A DNA stretch of 64,000 bases from Streptomyces coacervatus (GCF_029223485.1 NZ_JARHTP010000007.1:372001-436000); one strand, 5' to 3'. Positions 41,402 to 50,256 are shown, counted from the stretch's first letter. The notes: generated by a model not told the origin, from the sequence alone. Numbers and translations: made by a program.

Positions 41402-42204
41402 CGCCCGTCCTCCGCTTTCCTCGACGACCCGTTCTGCTGGGCGGGTTCGTCCAGCGACCCGGTCATGGCCCCGACGAGCTCCTCGATCGTGGTCTCCGCC
41501 GCCGTGAACGAGGCGACCCGCCGGCCGAGCCGCAGCACCTCCACCCGGTCCGAGACCGACAGCACCTCGGGCATGTTGTGACTGATCAGCACGACACAGA
41601 TGCCCCGGTCGGCGACCCTGCGCACGGTCTCCAGGACCCGGGCGCGCTGTATGACACCCAGCGCGGCCGTCGGCTCGTCCATGAAGATGACCTTGTTCGC
41701 GAACGCGACCGCACGCGCCACGGCGACCGACTGTCGTTGACCGCCGGACAACGTTGTCACAGGAGCCGTCACATCTTTCAGCTCCACGCCCAGTTCGGCG
41801 AACGCCCTGACCGCCTCCCGCCGCATCGCGGACCGGTCGAGCACACCGAGCCGGCCCAGCAGTCCGCCGCGCACAACCTCCCTGCCCAGATACAGATTGG
41901 CCGCCGCATCCAGATCCGGCGCGAGCGACAGATCCTGATAGACGGTCTCAAGTCCGTGCCGCTGCGCGTCCATCGGCCCGCCGAACCGCACGGCCTGTCC
42001 CGCCACCCGCACTTCGCCCTCGTCGGGGGCGAGCACGCCCGACAGGACATTCACCAGAGTCGACTTGCCTGCGCCGTTGTCGCCGATCAGGGCGACGACC
42101 TCGCCCGCGTACGCCGTGAAGTCGGCGCCCTGCAGCGCCTGGACGTGACCGAAACGCTTGACCACGCCGTGCGCCGCGAGAAGTGGTTCCCTTGCAGAGG
42201 CCAT
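41398..42204 (-). CDS. sugar ABC transporter ATPase, single nucleotide-binding domain
   Basis: 268 residues with Walker A IGDNGAGKST, signature LSGGQRQSVAVAR, Walker B VIFMDEPTAALG and switch His in LISHNM. Unlike RbsA, which has two fused ATPase domains, there is only one, as in FrcA-type fructose importers. GAAGG stands before the ATG. It is the first gene of the operon, divergent from its LacI regulator. Confidence 0.88.
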   Translation of the reverse strand: MASAREPLLAAHGVVKRFGHVQALQGADFTAYAGEVVALIGDNGAGKSTLVNVLSGVLAPDEGEVRVAGQAVRFGGPMDAQRHGLETVYQDLSLAPDLDAAANLYLGREVVRGGLLGRLGVLDRSAMRREAVRAFAELGVELKDVTAPVTTLSGGQRQSVAVARAVAFANKVIFMDEPTAALGVIQRARVLETVRRVADRGICVVLISHNMPEVLSVSDRVEVLRLGRRVASFTAAETTIEELVGAMTGSLDEPAQQNGSSRKAEDGR

Positions 42205-42219
42205 GTTGTGCCTTCGCGT

Positions 42220-42270
42220 TGGTATCGTTAACAGTTCGTCGATTCTGGGAGCCCCATGAGTGGGCGTCAA
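42220..42270 (-). promoter_or_regulatory. promoter and GTTAAC-centred operator of the ABC operon
   Basis: On the minus strand TTGACG (42265-42270) and CAGAAT (42242-42247) are 17 bp apart. GGTATCGTTAACAG (42221-42234) lies about at the transcription start and has the GTTAAC palindrome (42227-42232) of LacI-type sugar operators; binding there would repress the operon. Confidence 0.55.
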
Positions 42271-42349
42271 GGGTCGTGTGTGAACCGGATCTCAAAGGTT
42301 GCACACGCGCCCCGCAGGTGCCCGCCCGACTGCCGAGGAGGACTGCGGC

Positions 42350-43366
42350 GTGGTCGGCCGCCCCACGATGAAGGACGTCGCCGCAGAGGCGGGCGTCAGC
42401 GCGATGACGGTGTCCCGGGTGGTCAATGGCGAGGGGAGCGTGGCGCCGCACACCGCCGCGCGAGTCGAGGCCGCCGTGCGCAAACTGGGCTATCAGCGTG
42501 ACGAGTTGGCCCGGCAGCTGCGCCGCGCGGACCAACCGAGCCAGACCATAGGCCTGTTGGTCGACAACGTTGCCGACCCCTTCATGGCCGCCGTGGCCTC
42601 GGCCGCCGAGGATGTCGCCCGCCGGCGCGGCAGCGTGGTGCTCATCGGCTCCAGCCGTGCCGACCCCCGCCGGGAGCGCGAGGTCGTCGCCGCCTTCACC
42701 GCCCGCCGCGTCGACGGCCTCATCCTCACCCCGGCCGCGGGCAGCCACCGTTTCCTGCGGCCCGCCCAGGCACAGGGCACCAAGATCGTGTGCGTGGACC
42801 GGGCGGCACCGGGCCTGGAGGCGGACACCGTGGTGGTGGACAACTCCGCCGCGGTCGAGGGGGCCGTACGGCATCTGATCGCCCACGGCCACCGCCGCAT
42901 CGGCTACCTCGGCGGCCGGCAGGACATCTGGACCAATGGCGAGCGTCACCGCGGCTACCGGGCGGCACTGGAGGCCGCGGGCCTCGACACCGTCCCGGGG
43001 CTCGCCCGCCACGGCCTGCGCTCGGCCCCCTCCGCCGCCGAGGCCGTCACGGCTCTCCTCGCCTCCCCGGACCCTCCCACGGCCCTCCTCGCCGACAACG
43101 AGAACCTCGCCTTCGGCGCCCTGACCGTGCTGCCCCCTGAGATCGCCTTCATCGCCTTCGACGACTTCCCGCTCGCCGCCCGGCTGACCCCGCCCGTCAC
43201 CGTCATCGCCCAGGACCCCGTCGCCCTCGCGACCACGGCCGCACACCTGCTGTTCGCCCGTATCCACGGCGACACGTCACCGCCCCGCACGGTCGTCATG
43301 CCTACGGAACTGATCAGGCGGGGGTCGGGGGAGGTGCCGGGGCCCTTTGCGGGGCGGGGGAGTTGA
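42350..43366 (+). CDS. LacI family transcriptional regulator
   Basis: 338 residues: HTH TMKDVAAEAGVSAMTVSRVV followed by the hinge and a periplasmic-binding-like ligand domain (TIGLLVDNVADPFMAAVASAAEDVA, VDGLILTPAAG, HGHRRIGYLGG). Divergent from the ABC importer, which it most likely represses; the inducer would be the transported sugar. GTG at 42350 is chosen because GAGGAGG stands eight bases upstream. Confidence 0.9.
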   Translation: MVGRPTMKDVAAEAGVSAMTVSRVVNGEGSVAPHTAARVEAAVRKLGYQRDELARQLRRADQPSQTIGLLVDNVADPFMAAVASAAEDVARRRGSVVLIGSSRADPRREREVVAAFTARRVDGLILTPAAGSHRFLRPAQAQGTKIVCVDRAAPGLEADTVVVDNSAAVEGAVRHLIAHGHRRIGYLGGRQDIWTNGERHRGYRAALEAAGLDTVPGLARHGLRSAPSAAEAVTALLASPDPPTALLADNENLAFGALTVLPPEIAFIAFDDFPLAARLTPPVTVIAQDPVALATTAAHLLFARIHGDTSPPRTVVMPTELIRRGSGEVPGPFAGRGS

Positions 43367-43390
43367 GCGGCTGCGGGGGCTGTGACCGAC

Positions 43391-43431
43391 CCGACGGCCA
43401 CACCGCTCCCCTGTGGCGGTGTGACCGTCGG
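43391..43431 (+). terminator. strong hairpin after the LacI gene
   Basis: CCGACGGCCACACCG (43391-43405) and CGGTGTGACCGTCGG (43417-43431) pair at 14 of 15 positions with an 11-base loop, 24 bases after the LacI stop. No U-tract follows. Confidence 0.7.
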
Positions 43432-43542
43432 AGCTTCGGGGGCGGGCGTCGGGAGACTGCTGTCGGTGATGTGCGGGGGCCGTACCTCTCCGGCGGTCGG
43501 CGCTCCGTCACGATCAGGGATCATGCTGCACCTACTCATGGA

Positions 43543-43554
43543 TGTCAATTGACA
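43543..43554. promoter_or_regulatory. perfect palindrome over a -35 box upstream of the XRE gene
   Basis: TGTCAATTGACA is a perfect 12-bp palindrome, and its right half contains a consensus -35 (TTGACA, 43549-43554). No good -10 follows at 17-18 bp; a TAACCT at 43630-43635 is another -10 candidate. The 323-bp gap before the XRE gene holds this site and the LacI terminator; I see no gene in it. Confidence 0.5.
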
Positions 43555-43689
43555 CCTCGACCATTCCATTGAGGCTCCCGATGGGCTACAAATGTGACCC
43601 GTCTGGTGCGGGGTGCGCCTCACTGGCGCTAACCTTCTGTGCGCCGCCCACGCGGGTGTACCGACGACGAGGCAGGAGACCGCCTTTTT

Positions 43690-44415
43690 ATGGAGAGCAC
43701 CACCGGGGTGGAGGACGTTGCGGCGGCCCTGGCATCGATCAAGGCGGAGCTCGAGGAACTGGGCCACACCATCGAGGTGATCAACTTCGACCGGCTCACC
43801 GATGAAACGGGCATCGCCGAGGCGACGGTGCGCAAACTCTTCGCGGGGGACTCCGTCAGCCTCGACGAGGTCGACCTGCCCTTCAAGGACCGCCTGCGGT
43901 TCCTCCTGGACACCAGGCTCAAGGAGAACGGCCGTAAGCACACGTTCCAGGAGGTCGCCGATGCCGTCGGGGTGGCCAAGTCGACGATCACCAACCTGTT
44001 GAACGGCTCGCGCAACCCGGGATTCGACGTCAGCAAGGACCTGGCGGAGTTCTTCGACGCCCCGGGCTTCTTCACGCTCGGACCGAAGACGGCACTGCTG
44101 ACGGCCCTTGAGCCCGTTCTGGAGCAGGCACGGCTGATCGCCGAACTCAAGGGCCGGCGGGTGGAGCGCGTGGCGCTGCGGGGAAGCGTGTCGGCCGGCA
44201 GCGACCAGTTGTCACGGCAGTTGCAGGCGGCGATCCACCAAGTGGTCGAAACGGCCCAGCGCGCGTCCCAGGCGCCGGCGGCTGCGGACGGTGGCGACGA
44301 GGACCCCGAACTCAGCGAACTCGCCGCCACCATGCGCTCGTTGCCGGCCAAACACCGCAGAAGCGTGATGGGCATCCTCAGAAGTGCAGTAGGCCTCGCC
44401 AAGCACGACGACTGA
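43690..44415 (+). CDS. XRE-type regulator with two HTH-like regions
   Basis: 241 residues. An N-terminal HTH-like segment (INFDRLTDETGIAEATVRKL) is followed by a second, clearer one (FQEVADAVGVAKSTITNLLN, then GSRNPGFDVSKDLAEFFDAP). The C-terminal half is helical and polar, with a likely dimerisation region around residues 135-200. GGAGA stands before the ATG. It is convergent with a four-gene minus-strand group that ends with an ImmA/IrrE peptidase gene; XRE regulators are the usual targets of such peptidases. Confidence 0.75.
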   Translation: MESTTGVEDVAAALASIKAELEELGHTIEVINFDRLTDETGIAEATVRKLFAGDSVSLDEVDLPFKDRLRFLLDTRLKENGRKHTFQEVADAVGVAKSTITNLLNGSRNPGFDVSKDLAEFFDAPGFFTLGPKTALLTALEPVLEQARLIAELKGRRVERVALRGSVSAGSDQLSRQLQAAIHQVVETAQRASQAPAAADGGDEDPELSELAATMRSLPAKHRRSVMGILRSAVGLAKHDD

Positions 44416-44442
44416 CGACAGTCGGCCCGGGGAGACCGCCCG

Positions 44443-45390
44443 TCACCTCGACAGGCGCCGCACCCTTCGCGCGGCGCGGTACTGCCGCGCCAGGACGCCG
44501 AGGGCGGCCGGGATCGACGGTCGCGCCCCGCCGTGCAGGAGGGAACCTCCCTTGCGTCGTACGGCCTGAAGATGCAGAACCTGAAGGGAGATCAGGGCCC
44601 GCAGGAACGGCCGGTAGGGCGCGTCGACCAGATCGGGCAGTCCCCGGCACGCGGTGAGCGCGGTCTCGGCGAGATCGGCCTGCGCGCCGACCAGCCGCCC
44701 CAGCGCGGGAACGCATGCCTGCGACTTGCTTCGCAGATCCTCGAAGGTCAGCCCGTACCGGTCCAGTTCCTCGCGTGCGATGCCGATACGGCCCTGCTCG
44801 GCGTCCTCGGCCAGATCGTCCAGGAAGTCGATGCGCTGCCACCCCTCGATCAGCGCCCGGCATCCCTGGAGGAACAGCTCGTCCCCATCTGCCTTCGGCG
44901 CCGGCGCGACCAGCGACGCGGTGAGCATCAGGGCGGGCAGCGAGTAACTGTCGATGTAGGCCTGGTAGTCGGCCTCGCTGTCGAAGCCGGTCCATTCGGC
45001 CTCGACGGGCGCCCCGTCCAGGAAGTCATGCACGCGTGCAGCCGTGTCCGGGCATCGGCGTGCGGTGTCGGCGAGCGCCCGGAGCAGAGCGGACTCGGGA
45101 GCCCCCGGGCCGGAGCCCGCGTCGAGTGCCGCCCCGACCTCACGGTGCCATGAACCCAGCGCTTCCTTGCGGGCGCCGACCTCTCCGGCGTCGATCCGCT
45201 CGTCGGTCTCGTGCATGAAGGAGACCAGGGCGACGACGGACGGATGGAGCTTCGCGGGGAGCAGCAGCCGGGTGGCGAGATACTGGTGGAGGGCGAACTT
45301 CCGTACCAGGTCGCGCTGGTCGTCGTAGGCTCGCCGCAGCGTCGGGTCAGTGATGCCGGCCTCGGTCAGGGCCGCGGGCCATCGGGACAC
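44443..45390 (-). CDS. squalene/phytoene synthase-like protein
   Basis: 315 residues, all-helical. Two Asp-rich motifs are in the right places for head-to-head prenyl synthases: FMHETDERIDAG (DxxxD) near residue 65 and GWQRIDFLDDLAEDAEQGR (DxxxD) near residue 195. TLRRAYDDQRDLVRKFALHQYLATRLLLP and YSLPALMLTASLV fit the family too. It would join two prenyl diphosphates, but substrate and product are not known. GTG at 45390 has GAAGGAG upstream. The FAD oxidoreductase gene lies 41 bases upstream. Confidence 0.75.
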   Translation of the reverse strand: MSRWPAALTEAGITDPTLRRAYDDQRDLVRKFALHQYLATRLLLPAKLHPSVVALVSFMHETDERIDAGEVGARKEALGSWHREVGAALDAGSGPGAPESALLRALADTARRCPDTAARVHDFLDGAPVEAEWTGFDSEADYQAYIDSYSLPALMLTASLVAPAPKADGDELFLQGCRALIEGWQRIDFLDDLAEDAEQGRIGIAREELDRYGLTFEDLRSKSQACVPALGRLVGAQADLAETALTACRGLPDLVDAPYRPFLRALISLQVLHLQAVRRKGGSLLHGGARPSIPAALGVLARQYRAARRVRRLSR

Positions 45391-45431
45391 TGTTCTCCTT
45401 CGGTTGGTGGTTCCGGTACGGGCACGGACGG

Positions 45432-46745
45432 TCAGCGGTCCAGGAGGACGCGCGCCGTGCGCAGCAGGACATGGGCGCGGGTGAGGGTGCGCGGGTGCCG
45501 TCGCATGTGGAGGACGTCCATGTAGACGCGGTTGATCTCGGGATCCCGGACCGATGCCTGTGTGATCTTGTCGCCCACCCAGCGGATCAGGGGATAACCG
45601 CGTGGATAGGGGCCGGTGACGTGGGGCTGGGCCAGGTCGGCGGTGGTCGACAGTTTCCACCCGGCGTCGATGAAGACGTCCGCGCGACAGAAGTAGTCCC
45701 AGGCCGGGGCGTGCGGCGCGGCTCCGGAGCGCAGGTACATGGCGAGCGCATGGGCCTGCAGAGTCGCGAGGGTGAGCCCTTGCCCGTAGACCGGGTTGAC
45801 GGAGGCCATGGCATCGCCCACCGCGACCAGTCCGCCCGGGAAGCGACTGGTCGCGCGGAACAGTCGGCGTCGGCTCTCGCGGAAGTGGAAGGTGCCGACG
45901 TCGCCCTGAAGCTCGCAGTGCTCGGCGACCTCCCGCAGCGGGGCGACGCAACGGCGCATTCTGGCGATGAACTCCCGTGGGTCCCTGGTGGGTCGTTGAC
46001 CGGCGTAACCCGCCAGGACGACCGTCCACCGGCTGTTCTCGACCGCCGCGAGCGCTCCGGGTTCGCAGCACGCGGGCTGGTAGCCGCTCTCGGGTCCTGG
46101 GGTGGAGTGCGCGATCACTGTCCCCGGGAGTTCGCTGCCCCGGTGGAAGGCGGCCGTCGCGTACCCGAGGTCGATCCGCATCCGCTCCACAGGCGGTACG
46201 GGCCAGCCCTCCTGGCCGAGCCAACTGCTCAGGCGGCTCGACCGGCCCATGGCATCGACGACGAGATCGGCGGCGAGCGTCGTCTCGTGCTCGTGCCCGG
46301 CCGGGGCGTAGCGGACGCCGCACACGCGGTCGCCCCGCACCAGGAGTCCCTGGCCGCGGCCGGCGAGGAAGCGCACATGGGGCAGCTCCCGCGTACGCCG
46401 TCGTACGGTGCGCTCGATGAACGGGCGTGTGGCGCCGAGCATTTCGACGTCGTCCAATGGAGGGCGCGGCCTGCCGTCGACATAGAACCGGACCGCTCGG
46501 CCGCTGCCGAGCTGGGCACCGCCCGCGGTCAACTCCCCGGTGATGCCGGGAAACCAGCGTTCCAGCTGCGCATGCCCCATGGCGAGCAGGGCGTGCAACT
46601 GGTGCCGGTGCGGTGCGCCCGGGCCGGTTGCCTCATCGTCGAGTTGGTCCGGTTCCACGATGACGACCTCTTCGGCGAAGTCGCTCAACACACGGGCTGC
46701 CAACAGACCCGCGAAGCTTCCGCCAAGCACAACTGCCCGTTGCAC
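45432..46745 (-). CDS. FAD-dependent oxidoreductase/monooxygenase
   Basis: 437 residues. The N-terminal Rossmann motif is VVLGGSFAGLLAARVL, the NAD/FAD middle motif LVVDAMGRSSRLSSWL, and the second FAD motif GGLVAVGDAMASVNPVYGQG. This is the order of PHBH-like flavin monooxygenases and geranylgeranyl-reductase-like enzymes. Placed next to a prenyl synthase it could oxidise or reduce a terpenoid; that is inference. GTG start with GGAGGGGAG upstream. Confidence 0.8.
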   Translation of the reverse strand: MQRAVVLGGSFAGLLAARVLSDFAEEVVIVEPDQLDDEATGPGAPHRHQLHALLAMGHAQLERWFPGITGELTAGGAQLGSGRAVRFYVDGRPRPPLDDVEMLGATRPFIERTVRRRTRELPHVRFLAGRGQGLLVRGDRVCGVRYAPAGHEHETTLAADLVVDAMGRSSRLSSWLGQEGWPVPPVERMRIDLGYATAAFHRGSELPGTVIAHSTPGPESGYQPACCEPGALAAVENSRWTVVLAGYAGQRPTRDPREFIARMRRCVAPLREVAEHCELQGDVGTFHFRESRRRLFRATSRFPGGLVAVGDAMASVNPVYGQGLTLATLQAHALAMYLRSGAAPHAPAWDYFCRADVFIDAGWKLSTTADLAQPHVTGPYPRGYPLIRWVGDKITQASVRDPEINRVYMDVLHMRRHPRTLTRAHVLLRTARVLLDR

Positions 46746-46823
46746 GGGGCTCCCCTCCGAGCCCGTGACGGCTCAGCTCCGTTCGAATGGGTCGGTCACT
46801 GAGAAGCGCGACCGGACCGGACA

Positions 46824-48170
46824 CTACAGTGCCGCTGCGCGAGTCCCGGGAACGCCTTCGCCCTCCCGGGCAGAATGGACCACCTGCAGCGATGACTCCA
46901 CCAGAGGCGAGCGGAGCGCTCGGGCCACGCGCACCAGGCGGGTCCTCTCCTGGGCGGCGGGCGTCTTCTTTCCCGGGGCGAACAGCACGGGCCCGCCGGA
47001 AGCGGCCGGTGCCGCGCCGTCAGAGCCTGCCGCCTGAAGGCGTTCCACCGCGTCACGCAGGACCGCGGCCGTGACGGCGGCTTCGAGTTCATGAGGGGAC
47101 AGGCCCTTCCGCCCTAGGCCCAGCCGGCTTCTCAGGGCGTCGGTCTTCATGGCCTCGTCGTGCAGACTCTCGACCGCCTGCGTCGGCAAGTCGCTGATCC
47201 AGGCGCGCCGTTCCAGCTGCCGGATTCCGTCGAGGATCTCGATCACTCGTCGATGAAGTGTCCACCGGACATTGAAGAAGCGATTCGGCTTGGACCGCCC
47301 GGGACCGGCCGAGGCCTGCCGGTGATCCGGCCGGCGCTGCCCCGCCCCCAGAGACAGCTCCTGGTCGACCCCTGCGACGACCAGATCCCACAACGGCTGC
47401 AGGACCGCGATGTCCCGGCGTTCGCCGAGCCACTTGCTCAACGCCGCTCCGGAGACTCCGTAGCAGGTCATGATGGATCCCACGACGCCGAAGGCGGAGC
47501 CCAGCACCCCCACGTCGTCGAGTTGGTGGTGGCCGAGGGCAGCGGCTGCGGCTGCGGGCGCCGAGCACACCACGTACCCGGACGTCACGAGCATGCTGCG
47601 CCCGTACCAGCGGACGGAGTGCATGATCGCCTTGTCGTCGGCCCGGGCACGTCGCGTGCGACGCCAGGTGTGCACCGTTCCGCAGGTGAGCATGGTCAGA
47701 AACACAGCGAGGAAGACCTGCACCTGCGGATGGTGCACCTCGTCGGTATTGAACTTGAGCGGATCGGCCGGTCCGCCGAAATCCGTGGTCACAAACGCGA
47801 CGACCATGACCGCGAAGGAGATGCCGTAGGCGACCGCCCAGGCCACGATCTGCCGCGGGACCCGCGACGGCTGATCCGACCGGGACGGGGTCCACAGGAT
47901 CGTCAACAGGTGCTGCGTCCCGAAGCACAACAGGATGCCCAGATAGATCGGCAGCGTGGGGAACCACGGTTGACCGGTCGCCGAACCGAGGCTCCGGTAC
48001 CCGAAAGGCGAGGCGACCACATAGACGATGCCGCCCAGTCCGTGGGTGGCGACCTGCAGGCCCAGCCCGAGAGAAGGGGAACGGACGAGGGCCGAGGCCT
48101 TCCAGAGGGCGATCGTCAGATGGAGGGAGCCGATGACCAGATAGACCGTGGTCGCGCTGCTCTCAGACAC
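46824..48170 (-). CDS. MAB_1171c-like membrane protein
   Basis: 448 residues. About seven transmembrane helices fill residues 1-230 (VYLVIGSLHLTIALW, LGGIVYVVASPFG, YLGILLCFGTQHLLTIL, VAYGISFAVMVVAFV, VFLAVFLTMLTCGTVHTW, SMLVTSGYVVCSA, VLGSAFGVVGSIMTCYGV); the C-terminal half is cytoplasmic and helical (NVRWTLHRRVIEILDGIRQL, LRSRLGL). This matches the DUF6545/MAB_1171c group of putative transporters, usually encoded next to ImmA/IrrE peptidases. GTG at 48170 overlaps the ImmA stop by eight bases; GGAGG is four bases upstream. The function is unknown. Confidence 0.7.
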   Translation of the reverse strand: MSESSATTVYLVIGSLHLTIALWKASALVRSPSLGLGLQVATHGLGGIVYVVASPFGYRSLGSATGQPWFPTLPIYLGILLCFGTQHLLTILWTPSRSDQPSRVPRQIVAWAVAYGISFAVMVVAFVTTDFGGPADPLKFNTDEVHHPQVQVFLAVFLTMLTCGTVHTWRRTRRARADDKAIMHSVRWYGRSMLVTSGYVVCSAPAAAAAALGHHQLDDVGVLGSAFGVVGSIMTCYGVSGAALSKWLGERRDIAVLQPLWDLVVAGVDQELSLGAGQRRPDHRQASAGPGRSKPNRFFNVRWTLHRRVIEILDGIRQLERRAWISDLPTQAVESLHDEAMKTDALRSRLGLGRKGLSPHELEAAVTAAVLRDAVERLQAAGSDGAAPAASGGPVLFAPGKKTPAAQERTRLVRVARALRSPLVESSLQVVHSAREGEGVPGTRAAAL

Positions 48171-48804
48171 CGGTCCTCCGGTGGGTGAAGCTGAAGGCGA
48201 GGCCATGTGCGTCGGCCTCTCGGAGCGCGATCTTGCGGTCCAGTGCCACCGTGGCGAAGGCCTCGACCTTTCGCTCGACCGGCGAGTCGTAGTGGGACCG
48301 CTGGAAGAAGGCGGTGACCGTGTCGGGGTTGAGCGCCGGTGTGAGCTGAACCGCCAACTCCCTTGTCAGCGGGCTGCCGTTGCCCGCCTCGACGGGCACC
48401 CTGACGTCCTCCGCCTTGTCGAAGAGGAAATGCCCCAGTTCGTGGGCGATGGAGTTCACCTGGGTGAGTTCGCTGGCGTACTCGTCGACTGCGATGTAGT
48501 CGTGGTCAGGGGTGGCAAGGGAGAACGCACTGACGGTGGGCGGCATGTCGATGTACAGTACAGCGATGGGGTTGCCGCGCCGCTCGGCGACCAGCTCCAC
48601 CAGACCGTCGATGCTCTGGACGCTGGAGAGGCCCAAATCTCTGCGGAGCTGCCGGGCAGCCGCGTGGGTTTCGCGGCGTATGGCGAACTCTTCCCTGACC
48701 GTGCCGATCCAACGTGACCACTCCGGTTGCCGACGGCCCGTCCTCACCATCGGCTCTCGCAGGCCGGTCGATGTGCGGTGCACCCCGTCATCCGTTCTCC
48801 TCAC
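48163..48804 (-). CDS. ImmA/IrrE family metallopeptidase
   Basis: 213 residues. The zinc motif HELGH is intact in VNSIAHELGHFLFDK; DYIAVDEYASELTQ before it and VERKVEAFATVAL after it (with the third zinc ligand Glu likely in EAFA) fit the family. Such peptidases cut XRE-type repressors or other regulators. GTG at 48804 is used, with GGGGCAGG upstream; ATG at 48750 is the alternative. It is the first gene of the four-gene group. Confidence 0.8.
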   Translation of the reverse strand: MRRTDDGVHRTSTGLREPMVRTGRRQPEWSRWIGTVREEFAIRRETHAAARQLRRDLGLSSVQSIDGLVELVAERRGNPIAVLYIDMPPTVSAFSLATPDHDYIAVDEYASELTQVNSIAHELGHFLFDKAEDVRVPVEAGNGSPLTRELAVQLTPALNPDTVTAFFQRSHYDSPVERKVEAFATVALDRKIALREADAHGLAFSFTHRRTGV

Positions 48805-48859
48805 CCTGCCCCGACCACACCCCGGAAACCGCGTTCAAGTCACCGGACCCGGACAGTGG

Positions 48860-48890
48860 TTCAACGCGTGTCGACCAACGCGTCGTCAAC
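48860..48890. promoter_or_regulatory. repeated ACGCGT sites upstream of the ImmA gene
   Basis: CAACGCGT occurs at 48862-48869 and again at 48876-48883, 14 bp apart, about 60-80 bp upstream of the ImmA start. On the minus strand a TATAGT hexamer lies just beyond (48889-48894) without a well-spaced -35. The rest of the 342-bp gap to rsgA holds the small leader ORF at 49027. Confidence 0.3.
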
Positions 48891-49026
48891 TATAGATTGG
48901 GAAGGTCAAGTGGGGGTCGCCGTAATTCGATGGCGTCGCGGCCCAGGCGTCTCTAGGGTCGGTTCTGTTCGAGCGGCGACTCGGGGTTGCCGCGGGTGAC
49001 TTGGCATGTTTGGGAGGTGTTGACCG

Positions 49027-49095
49027 ATGGCTGTCTTTGCGATGAGCGCTGTCCGCATCCAGATCATCAAGTCCACCTCCGTGGCCACCGGCTGA
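49027..49095 (+). CDS. small leader ORF upstream of rsgA
   Basis: A 22-codon ORF (starts MAVFAMSAVR, ends TSVATG, stop TGA) with a strong ribosome site GGGAGG nine bases before its ATG. It stops 51 bases before the rsgA start. It has no run of one amino acid, so it is not a classical amino-acid attenuator. It may be a regulatory leader peptide or a small protein; conservation would decide. Confidence 0.45.
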   Translation: MAVFAMSAVRIQIIKSTSVATG

Positions 49096-49146
49096 CCTCG
49101 ACTTCTCAACTCCTTTCGCCGGGGCCGCCCTTGTGAAGGGTCACCC

Positions 49147-50256
49147 TTGACTTCCAGCTCCGCTTCCGCTGTTTTCGCTGCTTTCTCCGCGCTTGCTCCC
49201 TACGGCTGGGACGAGGCATGGGCGGACGAGTTCGCCCCGTACGACACCGAAGGTCTGCTGCCCGGGCGGGTGATCCGGGTCGACCGCGGCCAGTGCGACG
49301 TGGTCACCGCCGACGGGGTGGTGCGGGCCGACACCGCGTTCGTCACCCCGCACGACCCGATGCGGGTCGTGTGCACCGGTGACTGGGTCGCCGTCGAACC
49401 CGGGGGCAACCCCCGCTACGTACGCACGTATCTGCCGCGCCGTACCGCCTTCGTGCGCTCCACCTCCTCCAAGCGGTCCGAGGGGCAGATCCTCGCCGCC
49501 AATGTCGACCACGCGATCGTGGCCGTCTCCCTCGCCGCCGAGCTCGACCTCGGCCGCATCGAACGGTTCCTGGCCCTGGCCTGGGAGTCGGGCGCCCAGC
49601 CGCTCGTCGTCCTCACCAAGGCCGACCTCGTACCGGACGCGGTGACGCGCGCGCATCTCGTCCAGGACGTGGAGCTCTCGGCGCCGGGGGTCACGGTCCT
49701 TCCCGTCAGTGCCATGGACGGCGACGGGCTCGACGTCCTCGTCGCCACCGTCTCCGGCGGTACGTCCGTGCTGCTCGGGCAGTCCGGCGCGGGCAAGTCG
49801 ACCCTCGCGAACGCGCTCGTCGGCGTGGACGTGATGGATGTACAGGCCACGCGGGACGCCGACGGCAAGGGCCGTCATACGACGACCACCCGCAACCTCC
49901 TCGCCCTCCCGGGCGGGGGTGTTCTGATCGACACGCCCGGGCTGAGGGGGGTCGGTCTGTGGGACGCCGAGAGCGGGGTCGGGCAGGTGTTCTCCGAGAT
50001 CGAGGAACTGGCTCAGGGGTGCCGGTTCCAGGACTGCGCGCATGAGGCGGAGCCCGGCTGTGCGGTGCGCTCCGCTGTGGAGAGCGGAGAGCTTTCGGTA
50101 CGGCGGTTGGAGAGCTACCGGAAGCTGATGCGGGAGAACCAGTGGATCGTGGCCAAGACCGATGCGCGGGTCCGGGCGGAGCTTCGGCGGGAGTGGAAGC
50201 GGAAGGGTGCCGCCGGGCGGGCGGCTATGGAGCTGAAGCGGGGGCGGCGGCGGTGA
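49147..50256 (+). CDS. rsgA: ribosome small-subunit-dependent GTPase RsgA
   Basis: 369 residues: N-terminal OB domain, then the circularly permuted GTPase with NKxD-type LTKAD (G4) before Walker A GQSGAGKST (G1), then DTPG (G3), and the C-terminal zinc domain with CRFQDCAHEAEPGC. This order is unique to the RsgA/YjeQ family. It acts in late 30S subunit maturation. TTG at 49147 follows GAAGGG. It is monocistronic, with a terminator after it. Confidence 0.93.
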   Translation: MTSSSASAVFAAFSALAPYGWDEAWADEFAPYDTEGLLPGRVIRVDRGQCDVVTADGVVRADTAFVTPHDPMRVVCTGDWVAVEPGGNPRYVRTYLPRRTAFVRSTSSKRSEGQILAANVDHAIVAVSLAAELDLGRIERFLALAWESGAQPLVVLTKADLVPDAVTRAHLVQDVELSAPGVTVLPVSAMDGDGLDVLVATVSGGTSVLLGQSGAGKSTLANALVGVDVMDVQATRDADGKGRHTTTTRNLLALPGGGVLIDTPGLRGVGLWDAESGVGQVFSEIEELAQGCRFQDCAHEAEPGCAVRSAVESGELSVRRLESYRKLMRENQWIVAKTDARVRAELRREWKRKGAAGRAAMELKRGRRR

